A stretch of 34,412 nt of DNA from positions 1-34,412 of the forward strand of contig PXSQ01000083.1 of assembly GCA_003022725.1 (NCBI GenBank), read 5' to 3'. Below, in pieces: positions 25,433 to 34,271 of this stretch; position 1 is the stretch's first letter; each line of letters begins with the position of its first letter. A program made the translations under genes and the position numbers. Source of the DNA: Halobacteriales archaeon SW_7_65_23. GTDB taxonomy: Archaea > Halobacteriota > Halobacteria > Halobacteriales > Haloarculaceae. Under the pieces are notes generated by a model, which ran no database searches, was not told the origin of the DNA, and was given only the letters and a program-made list of their open reading frames with translations.

Positions 25433-26844
25433 CAGTCCTCGTCGCTGAGGATCACGCGCTCGGTCATCTTCCGGGGATCGAGCACCTCGTCGGCCTCCGC
25501 CTCGGTGAGGTAGCCCTTCTCGATGGCGACCTCGCGGACAGTCTTGTCCTCCTTGAGGGCAGCTTTGGCGACCTCGCTGGCCTTGTCGTAGCCGATAGCG
25601 GGGTTGAGCGCCGTCGCCAGCGCCATGCTCTGCTGGACCTGGCGCTCGCAGTGCTCGCGGTCCGCGTCGAGCTTGGCGACGAACTTCTCGGCGAAGGCCT
25701 CGCTGCCGTTGGCGATCAGGTCGGCAGACTGCAGGAAGTTGTGTGCCAGCACCGGCTTGTAGAGGTTGAGATCGATCTGGCCCTCCGCGGCACCCGCCGA
25801 GACGGCGGCGTCGTTGCCGACGACCTGCTTGTGGACCTGATTCACTGCCTCGGCGACGACGGGGTTGATCTTGCCGGGCATGATCGACGACCCGGGCTGG
25901 TTCTCGGGCTGGTCGATCTCGCCGAGGCCGTTGCGCGGGCCGGAAGCCAGCAGGCGGAGGTCGTTGGCGATCTTGTTGAGGCTCCCGGCCACCGTCCGCA
26001 GCGCGCCGTGGGCCTCGCTCATCGCGTCGTGGGCGGCCTGGGCCTCGAAGTGGTTGTCGGCCTCCCGGAAGTCGATGTTCGTCTCCTCGGAGATGTACTC
26101 CGCCGCCAGCGTCGGGAACTCGGGATGAGTGTTCAGCCCCGTACCGACGGCGGTGCCGCCGAGCGCGAGTTCCGAAAGGTGCTCGCGCACCCCGCGGACG
26201 CGCTCGATGCCTTTCTCGACCTGCGCCCGGTAGCCGCCAAACTCCTGGCCGAGCGTGATCGGCGTCGCGTCCTGGAGGTGGGTCCGGCCAGTCTTGACGA
26301 CATCCTCGAACGCTGACTCCTTGGCGGCAAGTTCGTCCCGCAGCGCGGCGAGTGCGGGCAGGACGTCGCGCTCGACGGCCTCCAGGCTGGCGACGTGCAT
26401 CGCCGTCGGGATCACGTCGTTGCTCGACTGGCCGTAGTTGACGTGGTCGTTGGGGTGGATCTCGCGGCTCCCCAACTCGCCGCCGTATAGTTCGGTCGCG
26501 CGGTTGGCGATCACCTCGTTTGCGTTCATGTTCGAGGAGGTACCCGACCCGGTCTGGAACACGTCGACCGGGAACTGGTCGTCGTGCTCGCCGGCGATCA
26601 CCTCGTCGGCCGCCTCGATGATGCACTCGGCGCGCTCCTCGTCGAGCAGGTCCAGGTCGCGGTTGGCCTGGGCTGCCCCCTTCTTGACGACCCCGAGCGC
26701 GCGCACGAACCGGCGGCCGAACGTGATCCCGCTGATCGGGAAGTTCTCGACGGCCCGCTGGGTCTGTGCGCCCCAGTAGGCGTCTGCCGGCACCTGCATC
26801 TCCCCGAGGCTGTCGCGTTCGGTCCGAAAACTGTCGTCTGCCAT
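25432..26844 (-). CDS. fumC: Class II fumarate hydratase
   Basis: QTGSGTSSNMNANEVIANRA; HPNDHVNYGQSSND; GSSIMPGKINPV signature; 470 aa. Confidence 0.96.
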   Translation of the reverse strand: MADDSFRTERDSLGEMQVPADAYWGAQTQRAVENFPISGITFGRRFVRALGVVKKGAAQANRDLDLLDEERAECIIEAADEVIAGEHDDQFPVDVFQTGSGTSSNMNANEVIANRATELYGGELGSREIHPNDHVNYGQSSNDVIPTAMHVASLEAVERDVLPALAALRDELAAKESAFEDVVKTGRTHLQDATPITLGQEFGGYRAQVEKGIERVRGVREHLSELALGGTAVGTGLNTHPEFPTLAAEYISEETNIDFREADNHFEAQAAHDAMSEAHGALRTVAGSLNKIANDLRLLASGPRNGLGEIDQPENQPGSSIMPGKINPVVAEAVNQVHKQVVGNDAAVSAGAAEGQIDLNLYKPVLAHNFLQSADLIANGSEAFAEKFVAKLDADREHCERQVQQSMALATALNPAIGYDKASEVAKAALKEDKTVREVAIEKGYLTEAEADEVLDPRKMTERVILSDED

Positions 26845-26948
26845 ATCGGCCGAGGGTTCGGCCGCCGGCGCGTAAAAGCTACTGATACGGACTGCTGTGA
26901 CTCCGTATCGCCGTAGGGTACGGTCTACGGTGTCGCATAGTGATCGTT

Positions 26949-27060
26949 ATACAGCCAGACGTGATTCACTCAAGTCATGCTGTCCCAATTCCCGTTGTTC
27001 GCGCCATGACACAGCCGATGGACTGTCCTGGCACTGTACGGAGTCACGTCTGGCTGTATA
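26949..27060. mobile_element. MITE-2 copy 1, complete, flanked by 8-bp direct repeats
   Basis: ATACAGCCAGACGTGA...TCACGTCTGGCTGTAT; flanks TGATCGTT at 26941-26948 and 27061-27068. Confidence 0.85.
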
Positions 27061-27247
27061 TGATCGTTTTCGTGCCCAGATCACGTGAACGGGTGGTTTG
27101 CGGGCTGATTGTGAGTCGGTCCGAGAGCGACCGCGTGACAACGTGCAGTCGACCCGGTACACAGTCACAATCGCTCTTGCCGAATATAGTGAAACAGCGG
27201 CATCTATCAGAAGGTTGTTAGGTGGGCCAGTGCAAGATGTAGTACAA

Positions 27248-27772
27248 CTATTCAATGATGGACTTTTTGTACAGTACCAACTCAAATGATAGATCTCCAA
27301 AGTGGATGGACACCTCCTGCTGGAATTGGAATCCAAGGCTCTCGTAGAAAGCACGCGCGGTGTCGTTCTCGACGCCTGTGTCCAACACAAACTGTTCATA
27401 TCCATCGTGCCGCGCACGCTGTTCAAGGTCGTGGTAGACAGCCCTCCCAACCCCTTGCCCATGGCACTCAGGATCAACACGCATTCGTGTCAGTTCAGTA
27501 GTTTGGCTATCGAGTTGAATGAACTCCTCTTTCCACTCATCCGGTGTCGTGTAGGCTCCCATACCAACGATTGTACCATCTACAATCGCAACGAGAAATT
27601 CCCTGCCACTGCCGAGGTAGTTGCTTTGAACATCTCGGAGGTCCTTGTCTGGAACATCTGGCTCAAACTCAGGAGTCGTGGCCATTGCAATTTCGTTCAA
27701 CTCACGGATACGCTCGCCATCCTTGGACTGAAACCGACGAATTTCAACGGCTGATGTTCTTTTCTCCGACAT
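27248..27772 (-). CDS. GNAT family N-acetyltransferase
   Basis: LTRMRVDPECHGQGVGRAVYHDLEQRA; ARAFYESLGFQF; lower GC than surroundings. Confidence 0.9.
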   Translation of the reverse strand: MSEKRTSAVEIRRFQSKDGERIRELNEIAMATTPEFEPDVPDKDLRDVQSNYLGSGREFLVAIVDGTIVGMGAYTTPDEWKEEFIQLDSQTTELTRMRVDPECHGQGVGRAVYHDLEQRARHDGYEQFVLDTGVENDTARAFYESLGFQFQQEVSIHFGDLSFELVLYKKSIIE

Positions 27773-28032
27773 GTGTGCCCCATGAATTCCGATTTGGTTA
27801 AATTGATTGGTGAAATTACAGAGTCGCTAGTAGCTCCCCTGTCGATATTGATCAGTATGCGCGTCGTATTTTGTGTACCAACCGTTATCAATATCATACA
27901 TACGACAGTTGTTTCGCCAGATTAGGTAAGAGCCGTCATAATAATCAGTATGGCCAGAAAACTCCAGGAGTGCGAAGGAGACCTAAAAAACAATCACAGC
28001 AGTCCGTACGAACGGCGTGCTCGTCGCGGCGG

Positions 28033-29214
28033 CTACATACCCGGCGGGCCCTGGCCGGGGCCGCCGATCCCGCCGCCGCCACCGGTCGCGGGCCCGCCGC
28101 TGCTTTCCAGGCGGGCAGTGCCGGACGGCTGGTCGTCGAACGCGGAGCCGCCGTCGATCGTCTGGAGCTTGCCGGCGACTTTCCGGCGGTTGATCTCGCC
28201 GATCCGGTCGGCCAGCTCCTCGACCAGCTGGACGGTCGGCTCGTGGACCGGGCTGTCCTCCTTTTTGATGACGGGCGCCTCCGAGCCGTCGGCGCCGTAG
28301 TCCTCGTGGATCGGCAGCTTGCCCAGCAGGGAGACGTCGTAGTCGGCGACGATCTTCGCCGCCCCTTCCGAGCCGAATGGGTCGTGGTTATCGCCGCAGT
28401 TCGGGCAGTGGAACGTGCTCATGTTCTCCACCAGACCGAGCAGCGGCGTGTCGTGCTTCTCGAAGAGGCGCAGTCCCTTCCGGGCGTCGTCGAGCGACAT
28501 CTGCTGGGGCGTCGTGACGATCGCGGCGCCCGTCACCGGCAGCGACTGCAGCAGGTCCAGCGAGGCGTCGCCGGTGCCCGGCGGGAGGTCGACGACGAGG
28601 TAGTCGAGGCTCCCCCACTCGACGTTCTCCAGGAAGTGAGTCATCACGTTGTTGACCATCGGCCCGCGGAGGATCGCGGGGTCGTCTTTGTTCTTGACGA
28701 GAAAGCCCATGCTCATCAGCTTCACACCGTCGGAGACGCCGGGGATGAGTCGCTCCTCGTCGGGCGTCACCGTCGGCTCCTCCTCGACTGGTAGCACGCG
28801 CGGGACGTTCGGCCCGTGGATGTCGGCGTCGAGCAGCCCGACGCGGGCGCCGAGTTTGTCGAGGCCGGCGGCGAGGTTCGCCGCGACAGTCGTCTTGCCG
28901 ACGCCGCCTTTCCCGGAAGCGACCGCGACCACGTTGCGGATGTTCGGGAAGATCTCGTCGTCGTACCAGTCCTGATGTGAGACATCCGCCGACAGCTGAG
29001 GATCGAGGCCGGCGTCGCCGACGACCTCCCGGATCTCCGCCCCGAGCTCCATCTCCGTCGGCGCGTACGGGGAGTTGAACGCCACCGAGATGTACGCGAC
29101 ATCGCCGTCGATGGTCACGTCGTTGATGAGGTCCAGCGAGACAATGTCGTCGCCGATCAGTGGCTCCTCGATCTCGCCGAGGCGCCGTTCGAGTTCGTCT
29201 TCCGTAATGGACAT
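28033..29214 (-). CDS. Mrp/NBP35-type iron-sulfur cluster carrier ATPase
   Basis: VASGKGGVGKTTVAANLA deviant Walker A; N-terminal MIP18-like domain; ENMSTFHCPNCG. Confidence 0.95.
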   Translation of the reverse strand: MSITEDELERRLGEIEEPLIGDDIVSLDLINDVTIDGDVAYISVAFNSPYAPTEMELGAEIREVVGDAGLDPQLSADVSHQDWYDDEIFPNIRNVVAVASGKGGVGKTTVAANLAAGLDKLGARVGLLDADIHGPNVPRVLPVEEEPTVTPDEERLIPGVSDGVKLMSMGFLVKNKDDPAILRGPMVNNVMTHFLENVEWGSLDYLVVDLPPGTGDASLDLLQSLPVTGAAIVTTPQQMSLDDARKGLRLFEKHDTPLLGLVENMSTFHCPNCGDNHDPFGSEGAAKIVADYDVSLLGKLPIHEDYGADGSEAPVIKKEDSPVHEPTVQLVEELADRIGEINRRKVAGKLQTIDGGSAFDDQPSGTARLESSGGPATGGGGGIGGPGQGPPGM

Positions 29215-29389
29215 ACCTGAAGTTAGGAGTGCAGACGTGTGACCCTTTCGGGTTGGAATCGACGGCAGAATCGACGCTGGAGGGCCTGAGCGTGCATTGA
29301 ATGCGGAATGAGAGTCGCCCGAACCGCGGATTGAAAGCGACGCGAATGCGGAACAAATGGCGGGAACGCAGGAGAATCGAGGGTGCCGG

Positions 29390-29659
29390 TCAGCCGAAAA
29401 ACATCGCGCGGATGACCAGCGTGGTCGCGAACAGGCCGCCCCACAGCGCCGTCACGAGCGTCAGGAACAGCGTGACGCCGAGCGCGCTTGTTTTGAGCTG
29501 GCGGGGCTTGCCGAGGAACCACCCCAGGAAGGCGATGTACACCGGGAGGCCGATGACGCCGAAGATCAGCCATATGCCCGGCGGCATCACCTCCCAGGGG
29601 TCGAGCTTGGTCGCCAGCGGGACGACGCCGAGCGCCGCGTTCAGCAGTGCGGGGATCAT
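29390..29659 (-). CDS. Small membrane protein of the NrfD/Fe-S cluster
   Basis: 89 aa, hydrophobic helices; start overlaps the NrfD stop by 4 nt. Confidence 0.75.
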   Translation of the reverse strand: MIPALLNAALGVVPLATKLDPWEVMPPGIWLIFGVIGLPVYIAFLGWFLGKPRQLKTSALGVTLFLTLVTALWGGLFATTLVIRAMFFG

Positions 29660-31005
29660 GAGCTCACCTCCTCGTCGTGGGCAGGTTCATGGTCGTCGTG
29701 GTGGTCCTCGACAGCGTGCAGTTCCACGACCGGGAACAGCTTGAGGATCACCAGGAAGAAGATCGTACACAGCGCGACCGTGCCGGCGAGCGACGAGAAC
29801 TCGACGAGGCTCGGGAAGTAGTGGCCCGGCACCGCCTCGTAGAGGCTGAAGTGCGGGTACAGCAGGCCCTCGAACACGAACAGCACCTTCTCGGTCAGCG
29901 TCGCCACCAGCATCAGGACCGACGCCACGACCGAGCGGGCGAGGCTGAACTGGCGCTGGTCGACGGCCTGAGCGAAGATGTACGCCAGGATCACGATCAC
30001 CGTCCCGATGGCGAAGATGTAGTACGGCTGGGTGATCCGGGCGACCATCGCCGTCTCGCCGGCGATGGGCTCGGCGTAGACGCCGTTGATGACCTGCTGG
30101 AGCTGCAGCCAGAGGAACAGCAGGCCGAACAGGCCCAGCCAGTTCGTCAGCCCGCGGAACATGGCGTCAGAGAAGATGTGTTCCCAGTCGTAAGCCCACC
30201 GGCAGATGTACGAGAGGATGATCACGCCCGCGATAGCGGAGGTCAGCGCGATGGTCAGGAACTGCGGACCCTGGACCGCGCCGTCCCAGCCGGGCATCGA
30301 GGGGACCAGCGAGAACAGCCACGGGATCACACCACCATGCAGCAGCAGCGGCGCCAGCACGATGATCCCCAGCGCCAGCCACCAGACCATCCGCTCGATG
30401 ACTTCCTCCTCGATCTCGCTGTACCCCAGCGTGACCAGGCTGTAGAACGGGCCGAGGTAGTTAGGCAGGCGGTCGCGCAGGTGGTAGACGTCGTACCGGA
30501 TCGTCAGGCCGAGATACGTCGCGGTCATCACGAAGTACAACGTGATGACCGTCACGTCCCAGGCCAGCGGTGACGTCCGGACCGTCCAGGGGTAGGCGGG
30601 CACGACGCTCAGCACGAGGCGATCTGGCCGCCCCATGTGCACCAGGATGTACAGGCCGGCCATGCTCAGCGCGCCGAGCGTCAGCAGCTCCGCCATCCGG
30701 GCGACGGGCTGGTAGCGTTCCATCCCGAACAGCCGGACCGCCGCTGACAGGATGATCCCGCCGTGGGCGATACCGACCCACCAGATGAACGCGCCGATGT
30801 ACAGGCCCCACGGGCTGCCGCCGCCGCTACCCCAGTCTGCCAGGTTCGTGACGATCAGCCCTTCCTCGAGCTGCCAGCCGTACACCGCCGACCACAGCAG
30901 CGCGATCGCGGCCGCGACACCGAAGGCGATGTAGTACTTCTTGGAGGTGTTGAGGATCGGCCGGATGATGTCCTCGGGTTCGCCGGGGCTCGTCGCCATC
31001 CTCAC
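29656..31005 (-). CDS. NrfD/PsrC-type membrane quinol-interacting subunit
   Basis: 449-aa polytopic protein; FIWWVGIAHGGIILSAAVRLF, LYILVHMGRP; overlaps Fe-S gene. Confidence 0.9.
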   Translation of the reverse strand: MRMATSPGEPEDIIRPILNTSKKYYIAFGVAAAIALLWSAVYGWQLEEGLIVTNLADWGSGGGSPWGLYIGAFIWWVGIAHGGIILSAAVRLFGMERYQPVARMAELLTLGALSMAGLYILVHMGRPDRLVLSVVPAYPWTVRTSPLAWDVTVITLYFVMTATYLGLTIRYDVYHLRDRLPNYLGPFYSLVTLGYSEIEEEVIERMVWWLALGIIVLAPLLLHGGVIPWLFSLVPSMPGWDGAVQGPQFLTIALTSAIAGVIILSYICRWAYDWEHIFSDAMFRGLTNWLGLFGLLFLWLQLQQVINGVYAEPIAGETAMVARITQPYYIFAIGTVIVILAYIFAQAVDQRQFSLARSVVASVLMLVATLTEKVLFVFEGLLYPHFSLYEAVPGHYFPSLVEFSSLAGTVALCTIFFLVILKLFPVVELHAVEDHHDDHEPAHDEEVSS

Positions 31006-32483
31006 TCACCCCCTTCTTCGCCCTCTTGCTCGGGCGGTCCGCTCGGCCCGTAATCGAGGTGTTCTTTCCGTTCGTCGACCACCTCGACGCCCCACTTGTT
31101 GCCGCTGCCGCTGTACACCTCGTACGGCGTCGGCGGCTCGGTCTGCTCGGTCTCCGGCCCCGGCTCGTTGCCGAGGTAGACGATGTTCGGCTGCGTCCCG
31201 AGGTCCTCCAGCAGCCGGAACGTGGAGATCTCCGACGTCGGGCTCGCGGTCGTCTCGATGTCGAGGTCCTCGTCCTCCACGCCTTCCCACTTCTCGAGGA
31301 CGGTGTCCTCGACCTCGGTCCGCCGCTCCAGGTACCGGTTGGCGCGGCTCTCGGGGTCGTCGAGGTCGCCGAAGTGGATCGCGCTCATGCCCTGGGCGTC
31401 GCAGGCGTCCATGCAGGCGACAGTACCTTTGGGGTTGTCGGTGTGGCCGTCCTGTCGCGAGGGGCACATCGTACACTTGCCCATCGTCCCCTGGGGCGGG
31501 CGGCTGTCCGTCCAGCGGCCGCGGTAGTCGTAGACGTGGTCGTTGGCGTCCGAGAGCGCCTGGTACCGTTCGGAGTCCCGATCATCGTAGTCGCCGCCCT
31601 CGAGTTGCCGGACCTCTTCGGGCCGCATGTCGAGGTGTTCGAGCCGGCTCACCTCCACGTCGGGCTCGCCCCACTGGAAGTAGTTGACGCCGTAGGGGCA
31701 GGCGACCTGGCAGTACCGGCAGCCGATACAGGTCTCGTAGTCGGTCAGTACGAGGCCGTCCTTCCCCCGAGTGTGCCGTGCCCGGACGGGACAGACCTTC
31801 GCACACGGGGCGTTCGAACAGTGCTGACAGGGCCGCACCAGGAAGTTCTCCTGTTCGCTGTCCTCGTCCTCGTAGGTGAAGACGTACATCCAGTTGGCGC
31901 CCGTTGAGGTGCCATTTTCGTTGATACAGCCGGCAACGCAGGCGAGACAGCCGTCACAGCGCTGGAGGTCGATGACCATCCCCCAGCGGTGCTCGCGCTC
32001 GTCTTTCGGGGCTGGCCGGATGCCGCTGACGTTGTCCGGGGCGCCGTCCGCTGGCTGGAAGTCGTACGTCGCGTAGGCGCCGTACCCCAAAAAGGCCGCG
32101 CCGGCGCCCATCTTTTTCATCATCTCACGGCGCGAGGTCTCCTCGCCCTGCAGGTCCATCTCGGCGAGCGAGTCCAGCACTGACCCGTCCTCGATCTCCT
32201 CGTGGTTGGCCGGGTTGACGTCGTCGAACAGCGGCCGGTCGTCGGCTTCGAACTCCTCAGCGACGTCGTCGTGGTACTCCGCGTAGAACTCCTCTTCGGA
32301 GATCTCGCCGGCGACCAGTCGCTGGGCGTCCCGGGCCATCTCCATCCCGAGATCGGCGTCGTACTCCGTGTCCTCGAGCTCCTCGCGCATCCGGTCTTCC
32401 CATTCCTCCCCGAGCGGGTGGAACGAATCCTCCGTTTCGTAGGGATGTTTTGGTTCGTCGTTTTGGGTATCCTCTGTGCTCAT
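31002..32483 (-). CDS. 4Fe-4S ferredoxin-type electron-transfer subunit (PsrB/ActB-like)
   Basis: CDGCLACVAGC, CQHCSNAPCAKVCPV, CIGCRYCQVACPYG, CTMCPSR..CMDAC; internal SRREMMKKMGAGAAF. Confidence 0.92.
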   Translation of the reverse strand: MSTEDTQNDEPKHPYETEDSFHPLGEEWEDRMREELEDTEYDADLGMEMARDAQRLVAGEISEEEFYAEYHDDVAEEFEADDRPLFDDVNPANHEEIEDGSVLDSLAEMDLQGEETSRREMMKKMGAGAAFLGYGAYATYDFQPADGAPDNVSGIRPAPKDEREHRWGMVIDLQRCDGCLACVAGCINENGTSTGANWMYVFTYEDEDSEQENFLVRPCQHCSNAPCAKVCPVRARHTRGKDGLVLTDYETCIGCRYCQVACPYGVNYFQWGEPDVEVSRLEHLDMRPEEVRQLEGGDYDDRDSERYQALSDANDHVYDYRGRWTDSRPPQGTMGKCTMCPSRQDGHTDNPKGTVACMDACDAQGMSAIHFGDLDDPESRANRYLERRTEVEDTVLEKWEGVEDEDLDIETTASPTSEISTFRLLEDLGTQPNIVYLGNEPGPETEQTEPPTPYEVYSGSGNKWGVEVVDERKEHLDYGPSGPPEQEGEEGGE

Positions 32484-32544
32484 ATGATCCTCCTGTGTGT
32501 GCGTGCCTGACCGGTCGGACACCGGCCGGCGTACTGTCGTGCGC

Positions 32545-32883
32545 TCATTCGACGATCACCGCGCCTCGTTGCCCGGCGGATTTGTGCGGGGGAACGTCCT
32601 CGACCCACTCCCAGGTAACCTCGGTCCCGGCGTCGACGCGGGTGGCGGCCGGCTCGAACGCGTATTCGGGCGCATTCGTGCCGTTTCCGACGGTGACTGT
32701 GCCCGCTCCTGTCCGGTCAGCCACGGAGCCCTCGTAGCCGTTGGCGTCGGCGAGGTAGTTGTCCACCTCGCTGGGAACGTCACCGCTCCCGTCGTCGCCA
32801 CCGACACAGCCCGCGACGGCTGCCGCGAGAGCCGCGCCGCTGACCTGCCACAGGTCCCGTCGACCGCTGTCGATCCGATTCAT
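32545..32883 (-). CDS. Halocyanin-like lipoprotein with incomplete copper site
   Basis: AGCVGG lipobox; VDNYLADANGYEGSVADRTGAGTVTV, FEPAATRVDAGTEVTWEWV, ends PPHKSAGQRGAVIVE; Cys and first His ligands absent. Confidence 0.75.
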   Translation of the reverse strand: MNRIDSGRRDLWQVSGAALAAAVAGCVGGDDGSGDVPSEVDNYLADANGYEGSVADRTGAGTVTVGNGTNAPEYAFEPAATRVDAGTEVTWEWVEDVPPHKSAGQRGAVIVE

Positions 32884-32970
32884 TACTTGCTACGATTTGC
32901 GCTTACGACTACGTGTGATTGAAAGCTTCGGTTTTTCCCCTCCCATGGGGACGGATCCACATGGTTAATC

Positions 32971-33077
32971 ATACTGGTGGTTGTAAGTACGTAAAAACTC
33001 GAACTGATACTGGTGGCTGTACGTACGTGAAAACTCGAACTGAGAATCCAGGCGCAAAGGGTCTGTCTCCACAGATA
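32971..33077 (-). repeat. MITE-1 copy 3 with 36-bp tandem duplication of its end
   Basis: atactggtggttgtaagtacgtaaaaactcgaactg / atactggtggctgtacgtacgtgaaaactcgaactg followed by agaatccaggcg..gtctgtctccacagatag. Confidence 0.8.
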
Positions 33078-33178
33078 GACAGCCAGACGTGATTCAGTTA
33101 CGCCATGCCGTCCCAACTCTCGTTGTTCGGGTCATGACACAGCCGATGGACTGTCCTGGCACTGGACGGACAGGCACG
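33078..33178 (+). repeat. MITE-2 copy 2, degraded right end
   Basis: acagccagacgtgattca..gccatgccgtcccaactctcgttgttcgggtcatgacacagccgatggactgtcctggcactg matches 26951-27036. Confidence 0.8.
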
Positions 33179-33250
33179 TCTTCGGCCGGACAGTGGGCAA
33201 CTGGCTCGTTTCGCAATCCGTAAGCCCCGCGCCCGCCTCCCTCCCGTACT

Positions 33251-34192
33251 GTGGCGGACAGACAGCTCGGGGACGGCTACCTGCCCGTGATCGCGCTCGG
33301 CGTCGTCATCGTCGCGATCAGCACCGGTGCGATCCTGGTCAGGCTGAGCGACGCCCCCTCCGCGATCGCAGCGTTCTACCGCGTCCTGTTCACGACGCTG
33401 CCGCTGTTGCCCGTGGCCGGCTGGAAGTACCGCGACCAGTTCCGCGAGCTCGGCCGCCGGGACCTGCTGTTCGCGACGCTGTCGGGGCTGGCGCTGGCAC
33501 TGCATTTCGCCGCCTGGTTCGAGAGCCTTGAGTGGACCAGCGTCGCGGCCAGCGTGACGCTGGTCCAGTCCCAGCCGCTGTTCGTCGCCGCCGGCGCCTG
33601 GCTCCTGCTGCGCGAACGGGTCACCAGCCGCATGGTGCTTGGCATCCTCGTCGCCGTGGCCGGCATGGCGGCGATGTCGCTGGGCGACCTGCTCGGCGGC
33701 ACCCTGATCGGGTCTGCACCCTTGCTCGGTAACGCACTGGCGCTGTTCGGCGCCGTGATGGCCGCCGGATACGTCCTCGCCGGCCGGTCGCTGCGCCAGC
33801 GGATGGCGCTGATCCCTTACGTCGTGATCGTCTACAGCGTCTGTACGGTCGGCCTCCTCGCCATCGCCATCCTCCAGGGCGGGCCGCTGACCGGCTACCC
33901 GCCCCGCGAGTGGCTCATCTTCCTCGGCCTCGCGGTCGGCCCCGGCCTGCTCGGCCACACTGTCATCAACTGGGTGCTCGCACATCTCGAATCCAGCGTC
34001 GTCTCCGTCTCGCTGCTCGGCGAACCGGTCGGCGCGACGATTCTCGCGCTCGTGCTCCTGGGCGAGGCACCGACTGCCTTTACCATCCTCGGCGGGATCG
34101 TCGTCCTCGTGGGGATCGCGCTCACCGCCTCCGACAGCAGCCACGCCGCAGCCGAGGACCCTGCCGAGGCGACCAGTGTGGAGTCGTCGTAG
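33251..34192 (+). CDS. EamA/DMT family transporter
   Basis: GTG start; about 10 TM helices in two repeats: AFYRVLFTTLPLL, ALHFAAWFESLEWTSVAASVTLVQSQPLFVA, SLLGEPVGATILALVLLGE. Confidence 0.92.
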   Translation: MADRQLGDGYLPVIALGVVIVAISTGAILVRLSDAPSAIAAFYRVLFTTLPLLPVAGWKYRDQFRELGRRDLLFATLSGLALALHFAAWFESLEWTSVAASVTLVQSQPLFVAAGAWLLLRERVTSRMVLGILVAVAGMAAMSLGDLLGGTLIGSAPLLGNALALFGAVMAAGYVLAGRSLRQRMALIPYVVIVYSVCTVGLLAIAILQGGPLTGYPPREWLIFLGLAVGPGLLGHTVINWVLAHLESSVVSVSLLGEPVGATILALVLLGEAPTAFTILGGIVVLVGIALTASDSSHAAAEDPAEATSVESS

Positions 34193-34271
34193 CCCTCGAA
34201 ACTTGACCCCGGGAACCCCCTGGCACCCGGCAGTCGAAACCCCGAAAAGCGGGAATCGCCTACTCGCAGGT

